NCBI GenBank assembly: GCA_958431815.1
Contig: CAUASB010000004.1
Coordinates: forward strand, 1-64,000
Source of the DNA: an uncultured Eggerthella sp.
GTDB lineage: Bacteria > Actinomycetota > Coriobacteriia > Coriobacteriales > Eggerthellaceae
Reading direction: 5' to 3'
DNA: 64,000 nt
A program made the translations under genes and the position numbers. Under the pieces are notes generated by a model that made no database searches, had not been told where the DNA came from, and saw only the letters and a program-made list of their open reading frames with translations. Below are positions 23,720 to 34,490 of the stretch, one piece after another. How positions within the stretch are numbered: the stretch's first letter is position 1; each line of letters starts with the position of its first letter.

Positions 23720-26700
23720 CTAATGACCAATGCCGTCCAGATTCACCTTGGTGATGGTGTAGGTGACGAAATCGGAATCCGTGGCCGCATTAGTAACACC
23801 CTTGGGCGTATCGTCAACGCCGCCGCCTTCCATATGCGCCGTCAGAACCAAGCGGTAGTTGGCGTACGTTTCCTCACTGCCTTCGACGTCGGTATTCACC
23901 TTCACCACGAAGCGATGCTTGAAAGCCAAACTATCACCATCGAGGGTCGCAAACTTACCATCTTTCTTTTCGTCCGTGAACACGATCGTGCTGTCACTTA
24001 CTGTACCCGTGCCCAGTTTGTCGCTTTCCTTTACCTGCAGGTACTTCGAAATGTCGCCATCCACAGTTCGATAGCTGCCATCTTCAGCGCGCTTTTGCAG
24101 GCTGAGCGTATACGTCACCTTGGTGGCATTTGCCAGCTTGGCATCGGCACCGGTCAACTTCGACAGATCGTACGTACCTACCAGGGCGATGGTTCCGTCG
24201 GCCGTGCTCAAATCGTTCACGTTAATGCCCAGCTGCGTCTTCTTGGTAGAAACAAGGCCAATGGTGGAATAGCCAATGTCCTTGCGGTAGTACCTCACTC
24301 CACCGCTGTTGTCCGCGGTCATGCTGCTGGTACTCAGCGTTTCGGCATGCGGGGAAAGGAACGAACGATAGCTGGGCTTGGTGTATGCCTGGCTGCCATC
24401 TTGCGATGCGGCGATAGCGGCACGACAAGCTGGGCCCGTCATGGTAAGAGCGGCCTTCATCTGAATAGAGAACGCGGAACCATGATCCTTGGCAATCTTG
24501 CGAATCTCACGCAGGTCAACCGCATTGCCGTCACGCGCAAGCGTTAGCGACATATCGCTACCATCGGCGGTCCAATCCTGGGAACCAACCGCAGAAACCG
24601 GATCGGTTCCAGCAGACTTCCATGTGGATCCATCCCACCTGTAGTATTCATCGCCCACTTTCACATAGAAATCAACCGTGCCCGAGGTACCAACCGGATA
24701 GCCACCGGCATTATCGAGGGCACCGTCTTTGTAGTTTGCCAGCGAAGAATCCAACTGGTAATAGAGCGAGTCGCCGTCGTTGTATTCGTTGGCGCCAAAC
24801 GAAACGTTGTCTGTTACATCGATATCCAAACTGTTCGTAGCACCATCGCCCATCAATGTGGTGGATTCCCCACTGTCGGGCTTGTTGTTGTCAACCAAGG
24901 TCTGCTGGTAGCTAGAGGCAACACTATAGGTAGATGCCGTGTTCTCGTGACCATCGGTGTCATTGCTCTTGCGCAGAACATAGTTGATGTGCGTATTCAC
25001 ATCGCTTGTTACCGAGGTACCCGTATAGCCGTTGACCGTCTTGGTGGGGCTCTCGGGAGTTCCCTCAGGAACGCGCACCACCAAGTAGAAGCTTTCGCTC
25101 TTCGGACTTTCATCGTTGACCGTTAGGTTGTAGCGAGAATCTTCAGCATCGCCGTCCACGGCAACACGGTAATAATCGCTGCCAATCTTTACGCCAGCTC
25201 CATCCGAAGATCCTTCGGGTAGCTTGAACCATTCGCCAGAATTATTCTTGTCAGCCGTAACGCCCATGGTTTCGCTCAACCACGGCTCCTGATAATAGTT
25301 GGCGTTAGGTCCGTCAGCGTCCTTGAAGCTCGTCAACGCCACCGAAGAAGCACCGCCATCGGGAACGGTGTAGTGGTATTCCTTACTGTTGTGTGCCACA
25401 TCAATAAGGGTGAGCTGAGTACCAGCAGGCAGGGTGCCGGCAGTACCGCTGAAGTCGATGGTCTTGTTCAGCGGCTTCATGGAACCGCCGCTTTCAAGGT
25501 GCGTGTTCCAGCCATATTCGGTATCACTGTTGCCCGCTTTGTTGTACGTCCAGGTAAGGTAGCCCGTCATGGCATCGCCGGCGCTGGTAAGAACATGGCC
25601 CGTCAGCGAATCATAGTTTGCGCTCTTGTAATTAGTGCCATAGGTATACGTAGCTGCAAAGTTGATTTCCAGCATACGCTTTACCACGATAGGCACCTGC
25701 ACCTTATACGTATGGTTTGCCCCGTCGTTGAATGTAACGGTGAGCAGCGTGAAGCGGCCCTTTTCGTTATCCCAATCGCGCGAGGCGCGGAACTGCATAT
25801 CGCTCGCTCCGTTGTTTACCACTGCAAGGGAAGGAGCATCCGCGCTCTTTACGAATTCTTTGTTCTCGTTAATCTGGAACGTTTCCGCCGTAGCCGTTAC
25901 ATACTTCGTGCCATTAGCGCTGTTAAGACGCACCGCATCGGAGAAGCCACCGTTGGTAACCAGATTCAGGTAGTTCGTCACCGTGCTGGTGTCGTTACCG
26001 GGAATCAGCAGAACGGGGAAGTCCGAAGCAGCCTGTTTTGCCGATTCGCTGTTCGACGCATTAAACATGCTCTTGGAAGTCGATGCGTTGTAGTCGTTTG
26101 TGTTCTGGTAGATGCCATCTTTGTTGCATCCACCAATATTGGTATAGGTGTAATGGCCGCCAACCTGTGTGCCTGCCTCGCTCTTGATGGTTGCAGCCGT
26201 ATCCACGACAGCACCGTCACCGAACAGTCTCTTCGGGGTAGCGCTATCTGAGGCCTTTACGGTAAGAGGGCTCTCCGTGCTTGTGGTTGCCATCGGGCTC
26301 GTGGTTACCCACGGCGAAGCAGCCGAAACTGCGACTTCCGAACCGTCAGCAGCGCGCTCATCGTTGTAGAGCCCAGATCCATCAATACCGTCAAACGTAT
26401 TCTGTTTATCGCTGTAATGGCCGAAGGCAATATACGTCTTCTGGTTCACCGCAGAAACGGACCCACTGTCCCTGTAGTACATTACCTTCGGCGAACTCTC
26501 CGTTCTCTGGCCGTCTGCCAATTCAACATCGACGCCAGCAACACGTATACCCGAAATATCACCAGGGGCAACATCGCCGAAGAGCAAGCCCTGATGGGTG
26601 TAATCCCCAAAGGCGTTCTTGCTTACCAAAATATTGGTTGCGCTAACTGAGCCCTTCGTGTCGCCGACAATGCCACCTGAATACGTATGCTGGCCGTCAG

Positions 26701-29700
26701 GATGATCAGTCCACCAACAACCTTTTTCTTTGAAAACGCTATTTCTCACAATAGAATTCGAAACGTTTACGGTCTTGTCGGAAGTATCCTGTCCTAAAAT
26801 GCCGCCAGAATAGGCACCATCAACTTGGACGGAATCAACGTTTAAGCCATCCCCCGTAAAAGTCGTGTAGGGATTGCCGTAGCGCTCGTTCTCCATTACG
26901 CCGACAATGCCGCCCGAGCATTCGCGTGTCACAATTCTAATTTTTGATACATCGCAATCTCTTGCATTAACGTTACCGACGGTGCAGCCAACAATACCGC
27001 CGACATCCATGTAACGATCCTTTCCTTGATCGCTGGTTGTAGTCTGAGCTGAAGCGGCAATCGAACCAAAGTAAACCGAGGATTCACCTGTCGGGTCTTT
27101 CGTCGATTCAATTGACACATGGTTGACGTTAACCGTGTTTTCCGCTCGGCCAACGACACCACCAAGACCTCTCGTGTTCGCGAAGCCGCCGTCCTCTCTA
27201 TCTGAAGTAACAGTAACGTCTCTGATTTCAACTCTCTTATCATTAGAAATATCGGTTGCATTCCCGACAGTTACCGGCGCATTCGTTAGGGCGATCATGC
27301 CACCAACAGTACATGCCTCGTTATTCTGAGCCCATCGAGAAGTGCTACGCACTGTCGAGTTGGACCCAACAGGATCGCTCAACTGATTAACGTCCACAGT
27401 GAACGACGAGCCACCGCTATTCGCAAGCTTGCCAACAAAACCGCCTGCATTTGCTTCCGCGGTAATGGATGAGTTGTTCTTATACTGACAGTCCGTCAGC
27501 TTTACTGGCGCAGCCGAAGCGGAATTCTTGGCCATCCGTGAATAAGTGCGATCGGCATTGTCCTGAATCGACATATATCCCGCAGTTCCTATAAGGCCAC
27601 CAGCACTTGCCCCGCCCTTTACGGTGCAGTTATCGATGGCAACGCGCTTGTAGACACCATAGTTGGTCTGGCTGTCGATATTGGACGTAACGCCCGCAAG
27701 ACAGCCCACGCCAATCTGGGCTGTCTCGTCATTTTGCTTCGTTGTTGGCGTTAGAGAACTGTCGACATACTCTATGGATAAATTGCAGTTTTTGAAGGTC
27801 AGGTCTTTCACATTTGCATTGTCGTTACCACTAATAGAGCCTGCAATTTTACCATTGGAGGTAAATGACACGTTGTCAAACAAAGCGCCTATTCCCGACA
27901 CCTTGTAGTCATCGTTGGTGTATTCCTTGAAATTATTAACGACAGTAATCGATGTCCCATTGCCATTGATGCAAGCGACGGAAGGCGTAATGTACTGCCA
28001 ATACCTCGTCATGTTCGCCGCTGCACAGGCGTTGGAGAAGTATCGCCCGCTTAAGCCGCGATAGGCGGAGCCATAGGGCGTCATATCGTAATCATTACCC
28101 GTAAATTCGAAATCGAGACCCTGCATGCCCATTGCGCACACATAGCCCGTTGCCCAGTTTGCATATTTTTTGACAAGATACGGCGAGTTGACCAAATCCT
28201 CCGTAGCATCGAGAGGACCACGTCCACCTTCTTCACCTACGTATTGATCGCCGGGAGCTTCTCTATCATCGCTCTGGGCTGCGTTCCATTCAGCTTCGCT
28301 CACACTATTTTTGCTGCCAATTTCCTTATATTCAGCGTTACGAACCTTGCCATACTGCTCGTTTCCGAATTTATATGTTCTACGGTCCCCTGCATCGAGT
28401 TCGTCCTTCTTGAACTTCAAGCCTTCATATGCGCGAGAGCCACGATAAACACCGTTGTTTTTATCCCTATTGCCATTTTCGACCCACGTATGCGCAGCAC
28501 CGGCAGCAGCACCGCTATTAATAATTGCGGAAAGCACCATGAGCCCCTGGGCATCCTTAATGGATACCTTTGCTGCACCGTTTTTACCGTTGCTTGCATA
28601 GTAATATTTCTGGTTAATGTCGCCTGTCGTTACGCAATTTGTATCTTTCGCGTTAAGCTGCACAATCTTATAGTTCGCATCACCGTTGTCGACGCTGCAG
28701 TCCTCGCTGAAGGCATAGCCGTCGATCACGCGACCGACATAGGGGTTGTCGTACATGCCGATGCCGCCGTTGTCTTTAGTGTTGCTTCGCCATGAGTCCA
28801 ACTCATCCGACATATGGCGGAAAATGACGCCACCACCAGCGACAGCGCCTACATAACCACCAATAGGAATCAAATAATTGTTCTGGCCTTCACCTGTCAT
28901 GCGCGCCAAGAGTGCATCGTTGCCCGTTGAAGAAACGGCCTGCACCGACGCACCATCGCCACTGACTTGGACGTTGTCGATGATGTTGTCGCCGCCCATA
29001 ATGCAACCAATAGCGCCGCCAAAGCACGACCCGGGCACACCTGCTGCGCTCTTCTCTTTATAAGTAACCGTGAAAATACCGCTATATGCGATCTTCACGT
29101 CTTTAACCACGCTTCCGTAGCTATAAGGAACCAAGCCCTGCGAAGAGCTCGTGCCAGTTTTCTTGATAACCACTTCGGTTTGCGGAACAGATTCTTTGAG
29201 GTTGCCCACTATCACACCACGGAAGGGATTGGCCTCATTGCCGAAGCCACCAAAAGAATCGCTATCAAGCTCTATGGAGTTGATCTTGGTGTCGCCATCG
29301 TCTCTTGGCTCGATGCTGTAGTACGCGCTCTGTAAGTATGTATGCATGGTGTCGTTGCTGAGCGTTTTGCTCGAGTCGCCGTCCGCAACCCAATTTCCTG
29401 CAGACTGCTTATAGACATACGTGATTTCGTTATTGGCATCCCCACCGCTACGGCGCGTACACTGCACCGTTTGATCCTTGGCAATAGTCACCCTAAGGCC
29501 ATCCGCTAGCGACTGCTTATTGTTGATGTAGTTCGACACCGAATAGATCTCGGCAGCAGAGGTTAAGGCATACGGATCGCTGTACGTTCCGCATCCCGTT
29601 TCGAGACTTGCAACACGCTGGTTTACCTTTATTTCGTGATAGGCGTCGCCGTCTTTTCCTTTAGCAACGTAGGGGACGTATACACCAAACTGCGGGGATG

Positions 29701-32700
29701 TTTCGCTCGCCTTCCTTGAACCGTCCGTCACCAAGCCCGCATCGGTTCCATGCAAGTCGGGATCGTAATACCAAAGCTGCTTGCCCTCGTATTCGCCGCC
29801 CTTGGAGTCGATTTCACTGCCATAGGTTGCTTGGTCCTTCTGGTAGAAGGTGTAGGTGGCCGAAGAACCCGTGCTGTCCTTAGCGTAGCCGAAGCTTTCA
29901 AGGAAACTCGCATGCGTGAATATGCCCCCATCTTTAAGAGCGGGAACGCATACATTATCGCTAAAACTTGCCGTAACTAGCGTAGCGTTGCTGCCACCAA
30001 GGTTGCCAAAAAGGCTGGTAGCAGCCTTTGCTTTGCCGTCGTAGTTTTCGACATAAAGCCCTTTCACTTTTAAGTCGGCGTGCGTGGACATTGCATTAAC
30101 GAGCAACGGTGCATAATCCGTACTTGCATCAACGCCATCAACGGTAAGACCCGACAGCTTCAGGCCGAATCCCGTTGTTCCATCAATGGGCGAGATATCA
30201 ACCTGAACAATACTACCAGTGGAAGAGCTCGAACCTGCAGCATCTTTGCTAATCAAAGCACCGGATCCGCCATTCTGAACATCTTTACCGACAGAGCCAG
30301 ACAAGGTCACATTTTTGACAGTCAGCGTCTTAAGGTTTGCGGAATTGGGTTCAAACGTGCGAATGAGTCCCACATGCATATTCATGTGCTGGGACTTCTC
30401 TGAATTGAGCTTATTACCAGCCTCTTCGGTTTTAATTTTGGAATAGCAGAAGTTTATAGAAGCGTTTTGAATGTAAACGGGAATACCAGGTGTGTTGACG
30501 GGGTAATAGCTATAACCACTTAAGTCAATCGCACCCGTAATTCTTTTTGTTGCGCTGAGCGTAAACAGCGTCCAGTCTTTATCAGTTATGTAATCTCGTA
30601 TGCCATCTGCAGCATATTGGCGAGCGCTCCACAGAAGAAGCTCTTCAGGCGAGGACATCCAACCATCGGTTTGGGTCCTCTGGGGAAGAGTTGCAACCTT
30701 GTTATAGGCCCTATCAAGATTGTAGTAATAGCGCGTAGCCGAATTGGACTGGTGACCCCTGCCGAAATCCGTGCGGTTCACGTATGAGTTACGATTGCCC
30801 GCATCCCCGCCCATATCAAGCTTTTCATCCTGAGTATGCAGCGAGACAACGCCGTTGGTGCCGCCATCGTCAATTTTGCTGCCCGTGCGACAGGCATCAG
30901 CAATCCACTCATCAAAATTGCTGGCATCAGATTTTGGTGCCGCATTTGCTCCGGCCACTCTATAAGCCGTACCCCAATAAGCCCTGTCTTCCAGATACAA
31001 ACCACTTAAAGGGTCAACACCGAGCTTATCGGTTTGCTTCGCCACATTGCCACCGCGGCACACCAGCATGCCAAACTTGTTAGCATTCGTCGCTGAGAAC
31101 GACACGCCCGAAAGGTCGATAGCGTAGTCGTTTACCACCCAGTGACCACTTGCGGCATACACCAAACCGCCAAATTCACTAGCATTCGATGCGGTTACGC
31201 TCGTATTGCCAGTAGAAAGGGCATAATTCGATTCCGTATTAGATTTGCCGCCAAAAGTTACAGCAGTATTGCCCCAGCTGTAGCCGAGCAAACCGCCACT
31301 GCTTTGATTTCCGCCGTAAGACAAACTGAACCCATTCAAGGAGAGCGCTGTAATATTGACGGTCTTAGCAGCACTACCCTGGATAATGTAGCCCGCAAAG
31401 CCACCAGCAAGGACCTTGTCTCTATACGAGGGAATAGAAATGGTTCCGCTAATGGTGAGGCCTGATGCCGTGATAGTTGTAGTGCTGTCCGATACAAAGC
31501 CAGCTACACCGCCAACACGCGATTGGCCATCGTCCTGAACACGCGATGTAATAGAGCCCTGTACTTTTGCGGCGTTCTCGAAGGCGATATTGCCAACACC
31601 CGAAATGCTACCGACAATGCCACCAACATTGAGTTCTGCGTCTTTATTAGTGTTGTCGTATGTGATATCTGAATTGGACGTCGCGCCAGAAACAGTCAAA
31701 TTCCCCGAAGCTACGCCAGCAAGCGCACCAGCATTCACGGCATTCCTGTTGCTGAATCTCATGGTGCCACCGATGGTCACACCCTGAACGGTTGCGCCCT
31801 GAACGGTTGCGAACAGTCCCAATCGAGCATGACGATAGATTTTGCCGTTGCCATCGCTCGTGTCATCTGAGGAAATAGCGCTATCGCCACGCATGCCATA
31901 CGACTCGCCAACGGCGAGATTTACGGCGCCCGATCCTTTAAGCGTTCCGCCGAAAACACCTGCGCCATCTGCGTTGTCTTTGGTGAAGCCCGTTAAGCCA
32001 GTGCCTGCCAGTTCAATAGTGCCCGCAATTTCGATAGTTGCCGATGCAAGAGCGGAAGCGCTGCTTACCCCACTTACCATGGAGTAATAGCCAGATGTCT
32101 GCCATGTGATTGCCATCTTAGCGAAATCGTCGGCGCTACTCAGGGTGTACCCATCGCTCGACTTATTAAGGGCGGAAGACAGTGCAAGCTTGTGGGTACC
32201 TTTATCAACCGAAACCAGGTTGCTGTCTAAACCATTACCCAGGCGGATGACTTCACCGTAATCGTGAATATCGTCCGTTTTCGTTCCTTCGCTCGAACGA
32301 ACGAACTTCCACCCTGTTGCATTGGTTGCGTCGGCATTGCTATCGCTGCCGCTGCCGGCAGCAAAAATAAGAGCATTGTAGTTTTGGTAGACCAACTGCG
32401 CAGAGCTATCACTGTCGGCGAATTTCGCACCCGACAGATCGGTTACGCCGCTGAACTTGATAACGCCCTGCCAGGCAGAGCCGGCAATACCAGCAGAGCC
32501 GCCGGTATTTTCGCCAATTGCACCATCGGTAATGAGCTTGAAATCGCGCACATCGAGGATGTTACTGCTGTCAACTACGCCAATAGCGCCACCATATTTG
32601 CCATCGCCGGTATAGGGCTTCGCACTACCATGGCAAGTTACCTGAACACCATTAAGCACAGCTGCCGCATTGCCTACCTTGGTGCTGTTGTCTCCCAAGT

Positions 32701-34435
32701 AACCAGCAATACCACCGACATAGCACAGATTGCTTGCCCGTTCTATTTCGATAGTTACCGCCGAATTGCTATCGTCGTTATTGCGGTTAACCACCAATGC
32801 ATGCATAGGATCGGCAACGGTGCTGTACACGTTGCCCGCCAAACCGCCATAGCTTCCGCGCCTTGCGCCGCTGTCAGCTCCAGAATTATCAGCGCCGGCA
32901 GTCAGCTTACTTTTATAAGTGCCACCTTGAACAGTCACATCGCCCTTAGTCACATCGAGCGAGCCGAACAAACCACCAGCACGCTTGGTTGCACCCAGCT
33001 GAACCGTTGCGCTGTCAAAATTGAACATGCTCTGTTTAACCGTGAATTCCCCAGCAAACGAAACGAAACCAAACGCACCACCTGCATACGTGGTGCTTGC
33101 CGAACCAACCTTTTGGGCAGGCTTAACGGAAACGCTGTCGGGAATGGTAAGCGTAAGGTTCGTAGCCTTGCCGATGAAGCCACCCGCGTAGCCGTTATCA
33201 CCCGAGGTGGAAACGGTGAAGGCTGAAACGTCAATGGAATCGCTAACAGAAACCGAGGCACCATCGTTAACGCAACCGATTAGGCCGCCCGCGCAACCAT
33301 TTGCAGCCGCAGCCGAAACCGTAGGCGTACCCTTTACGTCCCCAAGACCCGTCACGCTATCGACGGTAAGCGCACCGTTCTCCACAGTATTAACGAGCAA
33401 ACCTGCATTGCCGGTTTGCGGGTTGATACCAACACCCTTGCGCGTGCCGGTAAACGAATACGAAGCTTTTAAGGTAAGGGCACCTAAGCTTGAGCCAACA
33501 ATCGAACCAGTGATGCCAGCCGTACTCTCTTCAACGCCGCTAGCATCTACCGGGTCGGCGATGGCAATCTGAGCGTCGAGCGTTTTCCCGTTACCTGCTA
33601 CTTTATTGGCAACAATCGGCTCGCAGCTAGTTCCCCTCCAGGTGAGCTTTGCCGTTGCATTGTCATCGGACAGCTCAATGTTGTTGTAAAACGTCCTTGC
33701 CGTACCGATAGAGCCACCAATTCCGATGCTTCCCTTGAAAGGATAGGCATCGCTGCCAAACCCCTGGAATTCGTATCCATCAGCGGTCTTCGCGCTTACA
33801 TCAAAGCCGCTACCGGTTGAGCCGCCCTTTACGATTTTCGCATTCTGGTAAATCTTCGGATCGGTGTTCGAGATTACGATCAGCGCCCTGGAATCGTTAA
33901 CCGTGATGGTATCGGCAACATCGCCCGTTCCCGTCGCAGATCCGCTGTTATCTATCGCCAAAGCATCCTGCAAGCCCTTAAGCGTGGTGATGGTCGCACC
34001 AGCAGCAGCTGCTGAAGTTGCATCCTGCTGGGCAGCATCTTCGCTTGCCGCAGCGTCCTGCGCGGCATCGCCCTGAGCAGCGCCGGCATTCGCCGATTCG
34101 CTGCCGGCAGTAGACGATTCCGAACCTGATGCCGAGCTCCCGCTGCCGGCACCGCTAGCAGAGCCGGTGCTTTCACCAGAATCGGCAGACGAAGAGCCCG
34201 ATTCCGTCCCACCGGTAGCAGGCGTACCGCTTGCGGAAGAAGAGGAATCGCCATCGCCCGATGCAGAACCAGCACTTTCTGCGCCCTCAACAGCGCCCGA
34301 ACCACCGCCCACGTAAGCGGCAATGTTCGATGCGGCATCCACTTCCGCCGCCAGGGCGGCAGTTGATGGCGCAAACATTTGGAAAACCATGGTTGCGGTA
34401 AGGCAGGCGGTAATAATGCCCTTTGCCGATCTCAT
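23720..34435 (-). CDS. Giant secreted surface protein with GLUG-like repeats (3571 residues)
   Basis: A 3571-residue exported protein. Residues 1-30 are a signal peptide ending near ALAA. Residues 40-150 are a Ser/Gly/Ala-rich low-complexity stalk. The bulk is a beta-helix-like region with many GLUG-type turns: YAGGFIG, GGLIG, VGGIAGY, VGGIVG, AGGFVGKL. A module with GFG..A.PF.G.I occurs at least twice (residues about 225 and 1780). The last 900 residues lose the GLUG pattern and look like beta-sandwich domains. The C-terminus ends VNLDGIGH, with no LPxTG-like motif and no membrane helix, so anchoring is unexplained. The start ATG follows an A/G-rich site. It is the last gene of an operon with three single-pass membrane proteins. 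Adhesin or matrix function is inferred. Confidence 0.85.
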   Translation of the reverse strand: MRSAKGIITACLTATMVFQMFAPSTAALAAEVDAASNIAAYVGGGSGAVEGAESAGSASGDGDSSSSASGTPATGGTESGSSSADSGESTGSASGAGSGSSASGSESSTAGSESANAGAAQGDAAQDAAASEDAAQQDATSAAAAGATITTLKGLQDALAIDNSGSATGTGDVADTITVNDSRALIVISNTDPKIYQNAKIVKGGSTGSGFDVSAKTADGYEFQGFGSDAYPFKGSIGIGGSIGTARTFYNNIELSDDNATAKLTWRGTSCEPIVANKVAGNGKTLDAQIAIADPVDASGVEESTAGITGSIVGSSLGALTLKASYSFTGTRKGVGINPQTGNAGLLVNTVENGALTVDSVTGLGDVKGTPTVSAAAANGCAGGLIGCVNDGASVSVSDSIDVSAFTVSTSGDNGYAGGFIGKATNLTLTIPDSVSVKPAQKVGSASTTYAGGAFGFVSFAGEFTVKQSMFNFDSATVQLGATKRAGGLFGSLDVTKGDVTVQGGTYKSKLTAGADNSGADSGARRGSYGGLAGNVYSTVADPMHALVVNRNNDDSNSAVTIEIERASNLCYVGGIAGYLGDNSTKVGNAAAVLNGVQVTCHGSAKPYTGDGKYGGAIGVVDSSNILDVRDFKLITDGAIGENTGGSAGIAGSAWQGVIKFSGVTDLSGAKFADSDSSAQLVYQNYNALIFAAGSGSDSNADATNATGWKFVRSSEGTKTDDIHDYGEVIRLGNGLDSNLVSVDKGTHKLALSSALNKSSDGYTLSSADDFAKMAITWQTSGYYSMVSGVSSASALASATIEIAGTIELAGTGLTGFTKDNADGAGVFGGTLKGSGAVNLAVGESYGMRGDSAISSDDTSDGNGKIYRHARLGLFATVQGATVQGVTIGGTMRFSNRNAVNAGALAGVASGNLTVSGATSNSDITYDNTNKDAELNVGGIVGSISGVGNIAFENAAKVQGSITSRVQDDGQSRVGGVAGFVSDSTTTITASGLTISGTISIPSYRDKVLAGGFAGYIIQGSAAKTVNITALSLNGFSLSYGGNQSSGGLLGYSWGNTAVTFGGKSNTESNYALSTGNTSVTASNASEFGGLVYAASGHWVVNDYAIDLSGVSFSATNANKFGMLVCRGGNVAKQTDKLGVDPLSGLYLEDRAYWGTAYRVAGANAAPKSDASNFDEWIADACRTGSKIDDGGTNGVVSLHTQDEKLDMGGDAGNRNSYVNRTDFGRGHQSNSATRYYYNLDRAYNKVATLPQRTQTDGWMSSPEELLLWSARQYAADGIRDYITDKDWTLFTLSATKRITGAIDLSGYSYYPVNTPGIPVYIQNASINFCYSKIKTEEAGNKLNSEKSQHMNMHVGLIRTFEPNSANLKTLTVKNVTLSGSVGKDVQNGGSGALISKDAAGSSSSTGSIVQVDISPIDGTTGFGLKLSGLTVDGVDASTDYAPLLVNAMSTHADLKVKGLYVENYDGKAKAATSLFGNLGGSNATLVTASFSDNVCVPALKDGGIFTHASFLESFGYAKDSTGSSATYTFYQKDQATYGSEIDSKGGEYEGKQLWYYDPDLHGTDAGLVTDGSRKASETSPQFGVYVPYVAKGKDGDAYHEIKVNQRVASLETGCGTYSDPYALTSAAEIYSVSNYINNKQSLADGLRVTIAKDQTVQCTRRSGGDANNEITYVYKQSAGNWVADGDSSKTLSNDTMHTYLQSAYYSIEPRDDGDTKINSIELDSDSFGGFGNEANPFRGVIVGNLKESVPQTEVVIKKTGTSSSQGLVPYSYGSVVKDVKIAYSGIFTVTYKEKSAAGVPGSCFGGAIGCIMGGDNIIDNVQVSGDGASVQAVSSTGNDALLARMTGEGQNNYLIPIGGYVGAVAGGGVIFRHMSDELDSWRSNTKDNGGIGMYDNPYVGRVIDGYAFSEDCSVDNGDANYKIVQLNAKDTNCVTTGDINQKYYYASNGKNGAAKVSIKDAQGLMVLSAIINSGAAAGAAHTWVENGNRDKNNGVYRGSRAYEGLKFKKDELDAGDRRTYKFGNEQYGKVRNAEYKEIGSKNSVSEAEWNAAQSDDREAPGDQYVGEEGGRGPLDATEDLVNSPYLVKKYANWATGYVCAMGMQGLDFEFTGNDYDMTPYGSAYRGLSGRYFSNACAAANMTRYWQYITPSVACINGNGTSITVVNNFKEYTNDDYKVSGIGALFDNVSFTSNGKIAGSISGNDNANVKDLTFKNCNLSIEYVDSSLTPTTKQNDETAQIGVGCLAGVTSNIDSQTNYGVYKRVAIDNCTVKGGASAGGLIGTAGYMSIQDNADRTYSRMAKNSASAAPVKLTDCQYKNNSSITAEANAGGFVGKLANSGGSSFTVDVNQLSDPVGSNSTVRSTSRWAQNNEACTVGGMIALTNAPVTVGNATDISNDKRVEIRDVTVTSDREDGGFANTRGLGGVVGRAENTVNVNHVSIESTKDPTGESSVYFGSIAASAQTTTSDQGKDRYMDVGGIVGCTVGNVNARDCDVSKIRIVTRECSGGIVGVMENERYGNPYTTFTGDGLNVDSVQVDGAYSGGILGQDTSDKTVNVSNSIVRNSVFKEKGCWWTDHPDGQHTYSGGIVGDTKGSVSATNILVSKNAFGDYTHQGLLFGDVAPGDISGIRVAGVDVELADGQRTESSPKVMYYRDSGSVSAVNQKTYIAFGHYSDKQNTFDGIDGSGLYNDERAADGSEVAVSAASPWVTTSPMATTSTESPLTVKASDSATPKRLFGDGAVVDTAATIKSEAGTQVGGHYTYTNIGGCNKDGIYQNTNDYNASTSKSMFNASNSESAKQAASDFPVLLIPGNDTSTVTNYLNLVTNGGFSDAVRLNSANGTKYVTATAETFQINENKEFVKSADAPSLAVVNNGASDMQFRASRDWDNEKGRFTLLTVTFNDGANHTYKVQVPIVVKRMLEINFAATYTYGTNYKSANYDSLTGHVLTSAGDAMTGYLTWTYNKAGNSDTEYGWNTHLESGGSMKPLNKTIDFSGTAGTLPAGTQLTLIDVAHNSKEYHYTVPDGGASSVALTSFKDADGPNANYYQEPWLSETMGVTADKNNSGEWFKLPEGSSDGAGVKIGSDYYRVAVDGDAEDSRYNLTVNDESPKSESFYLVVRVPEGTPESPTKTVNGYTGTSVTSDVNTHINYVLRKSNDTDGHENTASTYSVASSYQQTLVDNNKPDSGESTTLMGDGATNSLDIDVTDNVSFGANEYNDGDSLYYQLDSSLANYKDGALDNAGGYPVGTSGTVDFYVKVGDEYYRWDGSTWKSAGTDPVSAVGSQDWTADGSDMSLTLARDGNAVDLREIRKIAKDHGSAFSIQMKAALTMTGPACRAAIAASQDGSQAYTKPSYRSFLSPHAETLSTSSMTADNSGGVRYYRKDIGYSTIGLVSTKKTQLGINVNDLSTADGTIALVGTYDLSKLTGADAKLANATKVTYTLSLQKRAEDGSYRTVDGDISKYLQVKESDKLGTGTVSDSTIVFTDEKKDGKFATLDGDSLAFKHRFVVKVNTDVEGSEETYANYRLVLTAHMEGGGVDDTPKGVTNAATDSDFVTYTITKVNLDGIGH

Positions 34436-34490
34436 CTAATTAAACCTCGTTCTATTTTCAGCCCCATCTGGGGCGCACATGCACTACGCG

